Shown one piece after another: positions 15,059 through 24,184 of a stretch of 64,000 nt of DNA. Both the position numbers and the translations under genes were made by a program. Position 1 is the stretch's first letter. Every line of letters begins with the position of its first letter. The DNA is from Oscillibacter sp. (GTDB taxonomy: Bacteria > Bacillota > Clostridia > Oscillospirales > Oscillospiraceae). The stretch is from the NCBI RefSeq assembly GCF_028693505.1, contig NZ_JAQUVF010000003.1, forward strand, positions 29,443 to 93,442, in the 5' to 3' direction. Under the pieces are notes generated by a model that was not told the origin of the DNA, searched no databases, and saw only the letters and a list, made by a program, of their open reading frames with translations.

Positions 15059-17053
15059 ATGGCAACAAAGAAGCAAGCTTATGGCAATGAGAGCATCTCA
15101 TCCCTGAAGGGAGCGGACCGGGTCCGCAAGCGGCCCGGCGTAATTTTCGGGTCTGACGGACTGGACGGGTGCGAGCACGCGGTGTTCGAGATTTTGTCCA
15201 ACTCCATCGACGAGGCCCGGGAAGGGCACGGACAAAGCATCACCGTCAAGCGCTACGCGGACCATTCCGTGGAGGTGGAGGACGGGGGCCGCGGGTGCCC
15301 TGTGGACTGGAACGAGAAGGAGCAGCGCTACAACTGGGAGCTGGTGTACTGCGAGCTGTACGCCGGCGGCAAGTACGACAACGCCACGGGGGAGAGCTAC
15401 GAGTACTCCCTCGGTCTCAACGGTTTGGGCGCCTGCTCCACCCAGTACGCCGCCCGGTATATGGACGTGACGGTGTGGCGGGACGGCTTTGAATATACGC
15501 TGCATTTTGAGCGCGGCGAGCTGGTGGGCGAGCTGGGAAAGACGCCGCTGCCCAAAAATCAGGCCAAAAAGACCGGCACCCGCACCCACTGGCTGCCGGA
15601 TTTGGATGTGTTCACCGACATTGCCATCCCGGCGGAATATTTTGCCGACGTGATGAAGCGGCAGGCGGTGGTGAACGCGGGCATCACCTTCCGCCTGCGC
15701 AATGAGACGGAGCCGGGCAAATTCGAGGAGTCGGAATTCTTTTATGAAAACGGCATCGCGGACTATGTTGCGGAGCTGGCGGGGGAGGAAAGTCTCACCA
15801 CGCCGGTTTTCTGGCAGGCGGAGAAAAAGGGCCGGGACCGGGCGGACAAGCCGGAATACAAGGTCAAGCTCAGCGTGTCCTTCTGCTTTTCCAACAAGGT
15901 GAATGTGATCGAGCACTACCACAACTCCAGTTGGCTGGAGCACGGCGGCAGCCCGGAAAAGGCCACGAAAACGGCCTTCGTCTCCGGGATCGACAGCTAT
16001 CTGCGCCAGCAGAACAAATACCAAAAGAGCGAGAGCAAAATCACGTGGGCGGACGTGGAGGACTGCATTGTGCTGGTCTCCAACAACTTCTCCACCCAGA
16101 CCTCCTATGAAAACCAGACGAAAAAGTCCATCACCAACAAATTCGTGCAGGAGGCCATGAACGAGTTTTTGCGCTCGAATCTGGAGATTTACTTCATTGA
16201 AAACCACTTTGACGCGGAGAAGATTGCCGAGCAGGTCCTCATCAACAAGCGCTCCCGGGAGAGCGCGGAGAAGGCCCGGCTGAACATCAAAAACAAGCTA
16301 TCCGCCAACATCAGCATTGCGGACCGGGTCCAGAAATTTGTGGACTGCCGGTCCAAGGACCCGGGAAGGCGCGAGATCTACATCGTGGAGGGCGACTCCG
16401 CTCTGGGCAGCGTCAAGCTGAGCCGGGACGCGGAGTATCAGGGCATCATGCCCATCCGCGGCAAGATTTTGAACTGCCTGAAGGCGGACTACGCCCGCAT
16501 TTTCAAAAGTGACATCATCATGGACCTCATCCGCGTGCTGGGCTGCGGCGTGGAGGTCCAGAACAAGCACGTGAAGAACATGGCCGCCTTCGACCTTGCC
16601 AACTTCCGGTGGAGCAAGGTGGTCATCTGCACCGATGGCGACGTGGACGGCTTCCAGATCCGGACGCTGATCCTCACCATGCTCTACCGCCTCACCCCCA
16701 CCCTCATCCGGGACGGCTATGTGTATATCGCGGAGACGCCGCTCTTTGAAATCACCTGCGGTGAGAAAACGTGGTTTGCCTACTCCGACAAGGAAAAGAA
16801 CAACATCCTCAAGGAGCTGGAGGGGAAGAAGGTCAAGATCGACCGGTCCAAGGGCCTTGGCGAGAACGACCCGGACATGATGTGGCTCACCACCATGAAT
16901 CCGGCCACCCGGCGGCTCATCCGGGTCATGCCGGAGGATGTGGCCCGGACGGCGGACGCCTTTGACCTGCTGCTGGGAGACAATTTGCAGGGCCGCAAGG
17001 ACCACATTGCCGAAAACGGCTATAAATATCTTGAAATGGCGGATATTTCATAA
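15059..17053 (+). CDS. Divergent type II topoisomerase B subunit (GyrB/ParE-like)
   Basis: 664 residues. The GHKL ATPase domain is at the N-terminus (ISSLKGADRVRKRPGVIFGS, then EILSNSIDEA with the catalytic Glu/Asn, and GLNGLGACS). A transducer domain follows, then the Toprim domain with YIVEGDSALGS (about residue 443) and DGDVDGF (about residue 525). Canonical GyrB/ParE read EGDSAGGS, so the Gly-to-Leu change marks a divergent branch. It would work with the A-like subunit at 19005. Whether the pair acts as gyrase or topoisomerase IV cannot be told here; a housekeeping gyrase presumably lies elsewhere. Confidence 0.85.
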   Translation: MATKKQAYGNESISSLKGADRVRKRPGVIFGSDGLDGCEHAVFEILSNSIDEAREGHGQSITVKRYADHSVEVEDGGRGCPVDWNEKEQRYNWELVYCELYAGGKYDNATGESYEYSLGLNGLGACSTQYAARYMDVTVWRDGFEYTLHFERGELVGELGKTPLPKNQAKKTGTRTHWLPDLDVFTDIAIPAEYFADVMKRQAVVNAGITFRLRNETEPGKFEESEFFYENGIADYVAELAGEESLTTPVFWQAEKKGRDRADKPEYKVKLSVSFCFSNKVNVIEHYHNSSWLEHGGSPEKATKTAFVSGIDSYLRQQNKYQKSESKITWADVEDCIVLVSNNFSTQTSYENQTKKSITNKFVQEAMNEFLRSNLEIYFIENHFDAEKIAEQVLINKRSRESAEKARLNIKNKLSANISIADRVQKFVDCRSKDPGRREIYIVEGDSALGSVKLSRDAEYQGIMPIRGKILNCLKADYARIFKSDIIMDLIRVLGCGVEVQNKHVKNMAAFDLANFRWSKVVICTDGDVDGFQIRTLILTMLYRLTPTLIRDGYVYIAETPLFEITCGEKTWFAYSDKEKNNILKELEGKKVKIDRSKGLGENDPDMMWLTTMNPATRRLIRVMPEDVARTADAFDLLLGDNLQGRKDHIAENGYKYLEMADIS

Positions 17054-17135
17054 AAGCAGAGAATGGGACGTCCCCCGGCGAACTTGTGCCATACGGTCCT
17101 GGGACCGAATTGTGTGAAGAAAGAAGGAGACTATG

Positions 17136-18953
17136 ATGAAGCGAATCCTTGCTCTGGCACTGACTTTTGTTTTGGCGATTTCCCTGGCACTTCCCGCCGT
17201 CGCGGCGGAGGAGCTGAACCCGCCGCTGTGGCAGGAGTTTGGCTGCGCGTCCCGGGAGGAATGCATCACCGATTGGTTTGGCGGGGACGAGAGCGCCTAT
17301 CAGTCCGTGATCGATTCCCGGCTGGAACGGGAGCGGTGGGAGACCACCATGGCCGACGAGATCGCTGCCTTCGACGCCGACGCGTATTGGGATTCCGGCG
17401 CGTGCTGGATGTCCACGTACTATGCGTCCAAGGAGGAGTTCATGGAGGAGTGGCTGCTGGAGACCGAGGAGGACTTCCGCGCCTGTATGCTGGAGGACTG
17501 GCTGGACGAGCAGTGGTGGGCCTATGAAAAAGCCACGGAGGTGGAGCGCACCCGGGCGAAGCTGGGCGGCGTGGAAGGCCAGATCGGCGTGATGCTGGAC
17601 GGCAAGTACATCCAATTCCCCGACGCCGTGCCGGAGATGAAAGACGGCCGGACCATGGTGCCCTGCCGGCCGCTGCTGGAGGCGCTGGGCTTTACGGTTG
17701 GCGGAGGGGACGGTCAGGTGACCGGCACGTGCTCCGGCCAGATTCTGCGTTTCCGGGTGGGCGAGCGCACGGCGCAGCTTGCCACGGCGGATGGCAGTAA
17801 GGTCTCTACCATCGATCTGGGCGCGCCCAGCTATTACAAAAACGGCCGCACGTACATCCCCGTCCGCGCCGTCGCCGAGGCGCTGGGCTGCGACGTTTTC
17901 TGGGACAGCGACTATGAAACGGCGGTGCTGCTGCAGCGCTCTGCCGTGGAGGAACAGTTGAACGAAAACTTTACGGTGCTCAATCAGATGCTTTCCTCCA
18001 TGATCCGGGACGCGGATAAAAATTACAAGACCGCGGTGCGCATGGACGCGGATCTCACCATGCTGGATTCCATCAACGGCGATAAGACCTATCATATGAA
18101 CGCCGATGTGGAAATCCTGCAAAGCGGGAATGTGCTGAACCTGACCGCAAACATGAACCTTGCCGCCCTGCTGGACGTGGAAGATTTGGCAGATGAGTTG
18201 TCCCCGACGGAGCTGCTGGCGCTGCGCACGACGCTGCGGAACACAAAGGTGCAGGTCATTTACGATGGCGACGAAGGGGTGCTCTATGCCAAGCTGCCGG
18301 CGCTGTCTCTGCTGACATACGGCGCGTATCCCAGCAACAGCTGGCTTTCCATGGACGTGGGCACGGCAGAGGAGCTGGGCGGCATGACCAGCGGCGCTTC
18401 TGTGGGCGCGCTGCTGTATGAGAGCGAGCTCCGCTGGGCGGACATGGGCAGTTATTTTGGCACAAGCCCCGTTTTCCTGTATGGGGAGATGCTGGGGAGC
18501 GCAGAGCAGGCGGCGGCGTATCTTGGGGACAGCTGCTTTGCCCAAAACGGCGGATACAGCGTGCTGCGCTACGGACAAGAGGAGTATGAGGCCGCGCTGG
18601 AGGCCCAGTATGGCGAGGGCGCTGCGGACTGGGCCAGCGATTTTGAGCAGCTGGATGTGGAATTGAAGGTGGCCCGCTCCGGCGAGGCGACCTACCGGGT
18701 GCTCATGCAGACCAAGAACAGCTACTATGGCGACGAGGTGTTTTTGGTGGATGCCTCCGGCAGCGTCTCGGCGACCAAGGTGGACATGAAGCTGCTCTTC
18801 AAGCTGAAAAATGAGCTGAATCTCACACTGCGCTACACGGCGGACACCGCCGTCACCACCCAGGCCCCCGTCACCGCGCCGGCGGCTGGCGAGACCGTCA
18901 TCGACCCCTATGAGGACCTGTACGGGGAGTGGGACCCGGCCCCGGCTGCCTGA
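17136..18953 (+). CDS. Secreted copper-amine-oxidase N-terminal domain protein
   Basis: 605 residues with a clear signal peptide (KRILALALTFVLAISLALPAVAA, cleavage near residue 24). Residues about 145-265 form a copper amine oxidase N-terminal-like domain (VMLDGKYIQFPDAVPEMKDG, TMVPCRPLLEALGF, RTYIPVRAVAEALGCDVFW), common in clostridial surface proteins and not catalytic by itself. The rest is unrecognised. AGGAG lies 6 bases before the ATG at 17136 (another ATG at 17133). It is embedded between the two topoisomerase subunit genes, although the product is extracytoplasmic. Confidence 0.8.
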   Translation: MKRILALALTFVLAISLALPAVAAEELNPPLWQEFGCASREECITDWFGGDESAYQSVIDSRLERERWETTMADEIAAFDADAYWDSGACWMSTYYASKEEFMEEWLLETEEDFRACMLEDWLDEQWWAYEKATEVERTRAKLGGVEGQIGVMLDGKYIQFPDAVPEMKDGRTMVPCRPLLEALGFTVGGGDGQVTGTCSGQILRFRVGERTAQLATADGSKVSTIDLGAPSYYKNGRTYIPVRAVAEALGCDVFWDSDYETAVLLQRSAVEEQLNENFTVLNQMLSSMIRDADKNYKTAVRMDADLTMLDSINGDKTYHMNADVEILQSGNVLNLTANMNLAALLDVEDLADELSPTELLALRTTLRNTKVQVIYDGDEGVLYAKLPALSLLTYGAYPSNSWLSMDVGTAEELGGMTSGASVGALLYESELRWADMGSYFGTSPVFLYGEMLGSAEQAAAYLGDSCFAQNGGYSVLRYGQEEYEAALEAQYGEGAADWASDFEQLDVELKVARSGEATYRVLMQTKNSYYGDEVFLVDASGSVSATKVDMKLLFKLKNELNLTLRYTADTAVTTQAPVTAPAAGETVIDPYEDLYGEWDPAPAA

Positions 18954-19004
18954 CGCGCCGGCGGGCCTTCCCCGCAAAATCAACGAACAAAAGGAACCGA
19001 ACGT

Positions 19005-21248
19005 ATGCCGAAGAAAAAGCAGCCTGAAACGGGCAAAGAGAAAGTGAACAATCCCAACGTGATGGGACTTCACGCGGCGGTGGTGGAGCAGTCCATCACC
19101 GACACGCTGGAAGTAAACTATATGCCCTACGCGATGTCCGTCATCGTCTCCCGGGCCATCCCGGAGATCGACGGGTTCAAGCCCTCCCACCGCAAGCTCC
19201 TCTACACCATGTATAAAATGGGGCTTTTGACGGGCGCGCGGACGAAATCCGCCAACATCGTGGGCCAGACCATGCGCTTAAACCCCCACGGAGACGCCGC
19301 TATTTACGACACCATGGTGCGGCTCTCCCGGGGCTACGGCGCACTGCTGACGCCCTTTGTGGATTCCAAGGGCAACTTCGGCAAGGCGTATTCCCGGGAT
19401 ATGGCATGGGCCGCGCCCCGGTACACCGAGGCAAAGCTCACCGCCATGTGCGGCGAGCTGTTCCGGGACATCGACAGCGACACGGTGGACTTTACGGACA
19501 ACTACGACAACACCACCAAGGAACCGGTGCTGCTGCCCACCACCTTCCCCAACATTCTGGTCTCCGCCAACAGCGGCATTGCCGTGGGCATGGCGTCCCA
19601 GTTTTGCGGCTTCAACCTCAAAGAGGTCTGCGACACCACCACGGCCTATTTGAAAAACCCCGGCTGTGATTTAAGCGAAACGCTGCTGGGTCCGGACTTT
19701 CCCACCGGGGGAGAGCTGCTGTGCGACGAGGGCGCTCTGCGGGAGATCTATGAAACCGGGCGGGGCAGCGTCCGGGTGCGGGCGAAGTACCGCTATGTCA
19801 AGGAAGAGAACCTGATCGAAATTTACGAGGTCCCTTACTCCACCACGGTGGAGGCCATTTTGGACAAGGTGGCGGAGCTCATCAAGGCGGGCAAGGCCAA
19901 GGAAATTGCGGACATGCGGGACGAGACGGACCTCTCCGGCTTGAAGCTGACCATCGACCTCAAGCGGGGTACGGACCCGGACAAGCTGATGGCGAGACTG
20001 TTCCGCCAGACCACGCTGGAGGATTCGTTTTCCTGCAACTTCAACGTGCTGATCGCGGGCATGCCCAAGGTTTTGGGCGTGCGGCAGATTTTGGAGGAGT
20101 GGACCGCGTGGCGGACGGAGTCCGTCCGCCGCCGGGTCTACTTTGTCCTTTCCCGGCGTAAGGAAAAGCTGCACCTTTTAAAGGGCCTCCAGCGCATCCT
20201 GCTGGACATCGACAAGGCCATCCGGGTCATTCGGGAGACGGAGGAGGAGTCCGAGGTCATCCCCAACCTGATGATCGGCTTTGGCATCGATCAGGTCCAG
20301 GCGGAGTATGTGGCGGAGATCAAGCTGCGCAACATCAACAAGGAGTATATCCTCAAGCGGGTCAACGAGACCGAAGCCCTTCAAACGGAGATCGACAATC
20401 TGGAGGACATCCTCTCCGACGCCAAGCGGGTCCGGAAAATCATCGTGGACGAGCTGAGCGAGGTGGCGAAAAAGTACGGCGAACCCCGTCGCACCACCCT
20501 GCGGTACAGCCACGAGATTGAGACCTTTGACGAGGACGAGGCGGCGGAGGAGTACCCCGTGTGCGTATTCCTCTCCCGGGAGGGGTACTTTAAAAAGATC
20601 ACGCCCCTGAGTCTGCGGATGAGCGGCGAGCAGAAATTCAAGGAGGGCGACAGTCTGCGCCAGTGCTTTGAAACCACCAGCAACGCCGAGATCATGTTCT
20701 TTACGGACCGGTGTCAGGTGTACAAGACCCGGCTTGGGGAGTTTGAGGACGCCAAGGCAAGCCTTTTGGGAGACTATCTGCCCGTCAAGCTGGGCATGGA
20801 CGCGGGGGAAGCGGTGATTTATGCCGTTTTGCCCGGGACCTATACCGGCGGCATGCTGTTCTTCTTTGAAAACGGCAAGGTGGCCCGGGTGGCGCTGTCC
20901 GCCTATCAGACCACCTCCAACCGCCGCAAGCTCACCGGCGCGTACTCCGACAAATCACCCCTTTGCTGCATCCGCCGGGTGGATGAGGACAGCGAGCTGG
21001 CGGTCTACTCCACGGAGCCCCGGTGCCTGATCTTCCACACCGCGCTGCTGACGCCCAAAACCACCCGCACCACCCAGGGCGTGGCGGTGATGACTTTGAA
21101 ACCCAAATACCGGCTGGACACTGCGGCGGCGCCGGAGGAGACTTCCATCTCCAACCAGAGCCGTTACCGCGTCCGGGTGCTCCCCGCGGCGGGGGCCCTG
21201 CTGCGGCAGGAGGACTCTGAGGAGCAGCAGCTTGGGCTGCTGGATTAA
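19005..21248 (+). CDS. Divergent type II topoisomerase A subunit (GyrA/ParC-like)
   Basis: 747 residues. DNA-cleavage domain motifs are YAMSVIVSRAIPEIDGFKPS, KSANIVGQTMRLNPHGD and AAPRYTEAKL, where Tyr140 is the predicted nucleophile. The C-terminal region (from about residue 500) resembles a short beta-pinwheel but lacks a clear GyrA box. That favours a decatenase-like or specialised enzyme, although this is inference. It starts 51 bases after the copper-amine-oxidase-domain gene and pairs with the B subunit at 15059. Confidence 0.85.
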   Translation: MPKKKQPETGKEKVNNPNVMGLHAAVVEQSITDTLEVNYMPYAMSVIVSRAIPEIDGFKPSHRKLLYTMYKMGLLTGARTKSANIVGQTMRLNPHGDAAIYDTMVRLSRGYGALLTPFVDSKGNFGKAYSRDMAWAAPRYTEAKLTAMCGELFRDIDSDTVDFTDNYDNTTKEPVLLPTTFPNILVSANSGIAVGMASQFCGFNLKEVCDTTTAYLKNPGCDLSETLLGPDFPTGGELLCDEGALREIYETGRGSVRVRAKYRYVKEENLIEIYEVPYSTTVEAILDKVAELIKAGKAKEIADMRDETDLSGLKLTIDLKRGTDPDKLMARLFRQTTLEDSFSCNFNVLIAGMPKVLGVRQILEEWTAWRTESVRRRVYFVLSRRKEKLHLLKGLQRILLDIDKAIRVIRETEEESEVIPNLMIGFGIDQVQAEYVAEIKLRNINKEYILKRVNETEALQTEIDNLEDILSDAKRVRKIIVDELSEVAKKYGEPRRTTLRYSHEIETFDEDEAAEEYPVCVFLSREGYFKKITPLSLRMSGEQKFKEGDSLRQCFETTSNAEIMFFTDRCQVYKTRLGEFEDAKASLLGDYLPVKLGMDAGEAVIYAVLPGTYTGGMLFFFENGKVARVALSAYQTTSNRRKLTGAYSDKSPLCCIRRVDEDSELAVYSTEPRCLIFHTALLTPKTTRTTQGVAVMTLKPKYRLDTAAAPEETSISNQSRYRVRVLPAAGALLRQEDSEEQQLGLLD

Positions 21249-21265
21249 AAAGCGGCTATGAAAGA

Positions 21266-22129
21266 ATGGCTATGAAAGAACGCTTGAAAAACTATGGGGT
21301 CATCACGCTGGGGTCGCTGCTCTTCGCGCTGGGCTTCGACTGGCTGTTTGCGCCCAATCAGGTGGCCATGGGCGGGGTCACGGGCCTTGCGCAGGTCGTC
21401 AACGCGCTTTGGCCGCTTCTGCCGGTGGGCACGCTGACGCTTGTGATGAACATTCCGCTGTTTCTGGCAGGCTGGAAGCTCATCGGGTTCCATCTGCTGG
21501 CGTCCTCCCTTTTTTCCATGGCGGTCAGCTCTCTTGCCATCGATGCCATCGCGGCGCTCCATACCTTTGCGCCGGTGGACCCGATGCTGGCAAGTCTTTG
21601 CGGCGGCGCGATGCTGGGCGTGGGCCTTGGCCTGGTTTTCTCTCGGGGAGCTACCACCGGCGGTACGGATATCGTGGCCCGGCTGCTGAAACTGAAGTTT
21701 CCGTGGCTGCCCATGGGCAAGCTGATGCTCCTTCCGGACGGGGTGGTGCTGCTGCTGGCGGCGCTGGCCTTTGGCAATGTGGCGGCGGCTTTGTACGGGG
21801 GCGTGGCGCTGTTTGTCACCTCCCGGGTGATGGACACCGTCCTTTACGGGCTGGACACCTCCAAGGTGGCCTATATCATCTCCGACAGCTGGCGGACCAT
21901 TGCGGACGTGCTCTTGAGGGAACAGGGCCGGGGCGTCACGATTCTGCGGGGAGAGGGCGCTTATACCAACCGGGAAAAACAGGTTTTGATGGTGGCGTTC
22001 CGGCAAAAGGATATTGTGCAGATCAAACACACGGTGCGGGATATTGATTCCGGGGCATTTCTGATTGTTTGCGACGCCCATGAGGTACTGGGCGAAGGAT
22101 TTGGGGATTATCAGAAGGAGGAAATTTAA
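21266..22129 (+). CDS. YitT-family membrane protein (copy 1)
   Basis: 287 residues: about five N-terminal membrane helices (GVITLGSLLFALGFDWLF, GGVTGLAQVV, RGATTGGTDIVARLLK) and a C-terminal DUF2179 domain (LREQGRGVTILRGEGAYTNR, VMVAFRQKDI-like strand, VCDAHEVLGEGF). Function of YitT proteins is unclear; some affect amino acid tolerance. The start is uncertain (ATG 21266 or 21272), lacks a good ribosome site, and lies in a 13-base tandem GGCTATGAAAGAA. A second YitT lies at 30450. Confidence 0.85.
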   Translation: MAMKERLKNYGVITLGSLLFALGFDWLFAPNQVAMGGVTGLAQVVNALWPLLPVGTLTLVMNIPLFLAGWKLIGFHLLASSLFSMAVSSLAIDAIAALHTFAPVDPMLASLCGGAMLGVGLGLVFSRGATTGGTDIVARLLKLKFPWLPMGKLMLLPDGVVLLLAALAFGNVAAALYGGVALFVTSRVMDTVLYGLDTSKVAYIISDSWRTIADVLLREQGRGVTILRGEGAYTNREKQVLMVAFRQKDIVQIKHTVRDIDSGAFLIVCDAHEVLGEGFGDYQKEEI

Positions 22130-22130
22130 C

Positions 22131-22721
22131 ATGGCACTGGAAACGGCAAGAAAAAATCTGGAGGCGCTGGGCTATCAGGTCCAAACCTTTTCCACCGGAG
22201 CCGAGGCGGCGGCCTATCTGGACGCGGCCATTGACGGGAAAACGGTGGGTGTGGGTGGCAGCGTGACCGTGCAGGAGCTGAAGCTTTACGAGAAGCTCTC
22301 TGCCCACAATACGGTTTTCTGGCACTGGGCCAATGGAGCCGCCGAGCGGGAGAAGGCAATGAGAGCCGAGGTGTATTTGACGTCCGTCAACGGCCTCGCG
22401 GAAACCGGGGAGATCATCAATATCGACGGCGCGGGCAACCGGGTAGCGTCCACGCTGTACGGCCACCGCAAGGTCTACTTTGTCATCGGCAGCAACAAGC
22501 TGGCCCCCACCTATGACGAGGCGCTGTGGCGGGCGAGAAATATTGCAGCCCCCAAAAACGCCCAGCGGCTCCAGTGCAAAACGCCCTGCGCCGTGAAGGG
22601 GGACCGCTGCTACGACTGCAAGAGCCCGGAGCGCATCTGCCGGGGACTCACGGTTTTGTGGCGGCCCATGATGGGCGTGGAGATGGAAGTCGTTTTGGTG
22701 GACGAGGCCCTTGGCTACTGA
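22131..22721 (+). CDS. LUD-domain protein (lactate utilisation LutC-like)
   Basis: 196 residues of the LUD (DUF162) fold seen in LutB/LutC and many stand-alone clostridial proteins. Features are ALGYQVQTFSTGAEAAAYL, KTVGVGGSVTVQELKLYEKL, VYLTSVNGLAETGEIINIDG and a cysteine-rich end (CKTPCAVKGDRCYDC). Role unknown; the cysteines may hold a metal or cluster. AGGAGGAAATTTAAC precedes the ATG, just 1 base after yitT, so the genes form one operon. Confidence 0.85.
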   Translation: MALETARKNLEALGYQVQTFSTGAEAAAYLDAAIDGKTVGVGGSVTVQELKLYEKLSAHNTVFWHWANGAAEREKAMRAEVYLTSVNGLAETGEIINIDGAGNRVASTLYGHRKVYFVIGSNKLAPTYDEALWRARNIAAPKNAQRLQCKTPCAVKGDRCYDCKSPERICRGLTVLWRPMMGVEMEVVLVDEALGY

Positions 22722-22742
22722 TTCCGGAAAGGAGGCGCGCCC

Positions 22743-23480
22743 ATGAAGCTGCGCTGGATCGCCCTGTGTGCCGCAGTGTGTCTGCTGACAGGCTGCGCCC
22801 CTCTGCTGGAGCGGACATACAGCACTGCCGAGCCGCACAGCAGCAAGTTCTGGGAGAGCGAGGCCGCCGGAACGCTCCGGGCGGAAAACCATCAGGATAT
22901 TGTCAACGACCTGCTGCTTTTGATCGGCCAGCATACGGATGCCGCCACCCTGCGTCTTTATAATTTTAAGGACGATATGACGGTAGCGGAGACGCTGGAA
23001 AAGGCCACCACGGAAATTAAGCAGGAAACGCCCATGGGCGCTTACGCCGTGGAGTACATCACCTCCTCCAGTCAGGCCCAGCGGGGGTATTACGAGATCG
23101 CCGTGCAAATCAGCTACCGCAGAACGGCGGAGCAGATTCAGGCGGTGGTGAACGCCACCAGTCCGGAGGCGCTGTACAGTCTGCTGGAAACGGCGCTGGA
23201 CGACGGGCGGAGCGAGCTTGCCGTGCGGATCGGCTATTGGGGCAAGGACGGGCAAAGTCAGGTGGAGGATGCGGTCAGCCGCCTGCGGGAGGACCGGGGG
23301 TTGACGGAAACGCCCCCGTGGCTCGTCAGCGAGTATCCCTCCACCGGCTCTGTGGGGCTGATCGAATTTTTGCTGGAAACACCCGAAACGCCGGAGGACG
23401 CACCGGTGGAAGGAACGCTGGAAATCCCCACGCAGAACGTGGAACTGGCGCTGCTTCCCAGACCGGCCGGAGAAAATTGA
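22743..23480 (+). CDS. Hypothetical lipoprotein
   Basis: 245 residues with a lipoprotein signal peptide (MKLRWIALCAAVCLLTGCAP; Cys19 in the lipobox LTGC). The mature part has a helical segment (VNDLLLLIGQHTDAATLRLY) and no recognised domain; the C-terminus is proline/glutamate-rich. AAAGGAGG lies 7-8 bases upstream. Expected outside the membrane; function unknown. Confidence 0.75.
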   Translation: MKLRWIALCAAVCLLTGCAPLLERTYSTAEPHSSKFWESEAAGTLRAENHQDIVNDLLLLIGQHTDAATLRLYNFKDDMTVAETLEKATTEIKQETPMGAYAVEYITSSSQAQRGYYEIAVQISYRRTAEQIQAVVNATSPEALYSLLETALDDGRSELAVRIGYWGKDGQSQVEDAVSRLREDRGLTETPPWLVSEYPSTGSVGLIEFLLETPETPEDAPVEGTLEIPTQNVELALLPRPAGEN

Positions 23481-23499
23481 GAAAAAAAGAAGAAAAATC

Positions 23500-23528
23500 T
23501 TGACAAGGAGCATAAGCTTTGGTAGAAT
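23500..23528 (+). promoter_or_regulatory. tRNA-Gly promoter
   Basis: TTGACA (23500-23505), 17-bp spacer, TAGAAT (23523-23528); the tRNA starts 13 bases downstream. Confidence 0.85.
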
Positions 23529-23540
23529 ACTCCTTGTTCC

Positions 23541-23616
23541 GCGGGCGTAGCTCATCTGGTAGAGCGCCACCTTGCCAAGGTGGAGGTAGCGAGTTCGAGC
23601 CTCGTCGCCCGCTCCA
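23541..23616 (+). tRNA. tRNA-Gly (GCC)
   Basis: A complete cloverleaf: acceptor GCGGGCG/CGCCCGC, D arm, anticodon arm CCACC-TTGCCAA-GGTGG with anticodon GCC, T arm with GTTCGAGCC, and an encoded CCA end. Confidence 0.97.
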
Positions 23617-23653
23617 AAAAGAAAAGACATCCTTCGGGATGTCTTTTCTTTTT
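23617..23653 (+). terminator. Terminator of tRNA-Gly
   Basis: AAAAGAAAAGACATCC / GGATGTCTTTTCTTTT with a TTCG tetraloop, starting directly after the CCA end. Confidence 0.9.
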
Positions 23654-23754
23654 GGAGCGGGGTGGTTCGCGATTTGAGGGAAAACTTCCCGGCGGTGGGG
23701 CGGGTAAAAACGCGGCGCTTTGAACCAAGTGAAAAAGTTTGTGCAAAATAGTAG

Positions 23755-23783
23755 TTGACATTTTCCTGCCCAATGCGTATAAT
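23755..23783 (+). promoter_or_regulatory. Promoter of the Trp T-box / trpXYZ transcript
   Basis: Near-consensus TTGACA (23755-23760), 17-bp spacer, TATAAT (23778-23783); start expected at about 23790. Confidence 0.9.
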
Positions 23784-23789
23784 GCAAAG

Positions 23790-24062
23790 CAATCAAATAC
23801 GAAACCTATGAGCAAGAGGAGTATCCGGCGGAGGTCACCTTTCAGAGAGCTGCGGGTGGTGGGATCGCGGCAGAGAACTTTCCGGTGAATGGACTTGCGA
23901 GGGCAGAGCGAACGGCCACAGGCTCAGTAGCGGCTGACGGGAACCGCACCCGTTACCATGGCGGCGCGTATGAAGTACGCGGAGCGAGCGGGCGCAATGC
24001 GTCAACTTGGGTGGTACCGCAGGATGGAAGTCTTGTCCCAGTTATGGGACAGGGCTTTTTTA
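23790..24062 (+). promoter_or_regulatory. T-box leader, predicted Trp specifier (TGG)
   Basis: The T-box sequence TGGGTGGTACCGCAGG lies at 24008-24023 and is followed by a terminator hairpin (24030-24040 with 24045-24055, loop GTTA) and GCTTTTTTATTTTT. Stem I is upstream; the 3' side of the specifier loop reads GTGAATGGAC, giving codon TGG at 23890-23892. Uncharged tRNA-Trp would stabilise the antiterminator and turn on the downstream importer. The specifier call fits the downstream gene, because trpXYZ operons are known T-box targets. Confidence 0.9.
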
Positions 24063-24086
24063 TTTTTATCTGAGGAGGACGGAAAC

Positions 24087-24155
24087 ATGAAACAGGATAC
24101 CAGACGATGGCGCGGCGCCAAGCAGCAGAACCTGAGCCGTCATCCACACTTTTAA
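24087..24155 (+). CDS. Possible 22-codon ORF between the T-box and trpX
   Basis: ATG at 24087 follows a strong GAGGAGG at 24073-24079 and opens a 22-codon frame ending in TAA. The peptide is basic (begins MKQDTRRWRGAK) and contains one Trp codon. It sits after the T-box terminator, so it is translated only on read-through RNA. It may be a leader peptide, a small protein or chance; no homologue recognised. Confidence 0.4.
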   Translation: MKQDTRRWRGAKQQNLSRHPHF

Positions 24156-24184
24156 AATACTGAATTTGAATGGAGAAATTAACC

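Noticed and set aside
16926..19190. 754-codon open frame on the minus strand
   Set aside because: It is the mirror image of the secreted protein and topoisomerase genes, His/Arg/Gly-rich in the way of GC-rich antisense frames, with no family motif or ribosome site.
21250..21280. Tandem GGCTATGAAAGAA as a repeat element
   Set aside because: Only two 13-base copies at a start codon; best seen as a local slip duplication.
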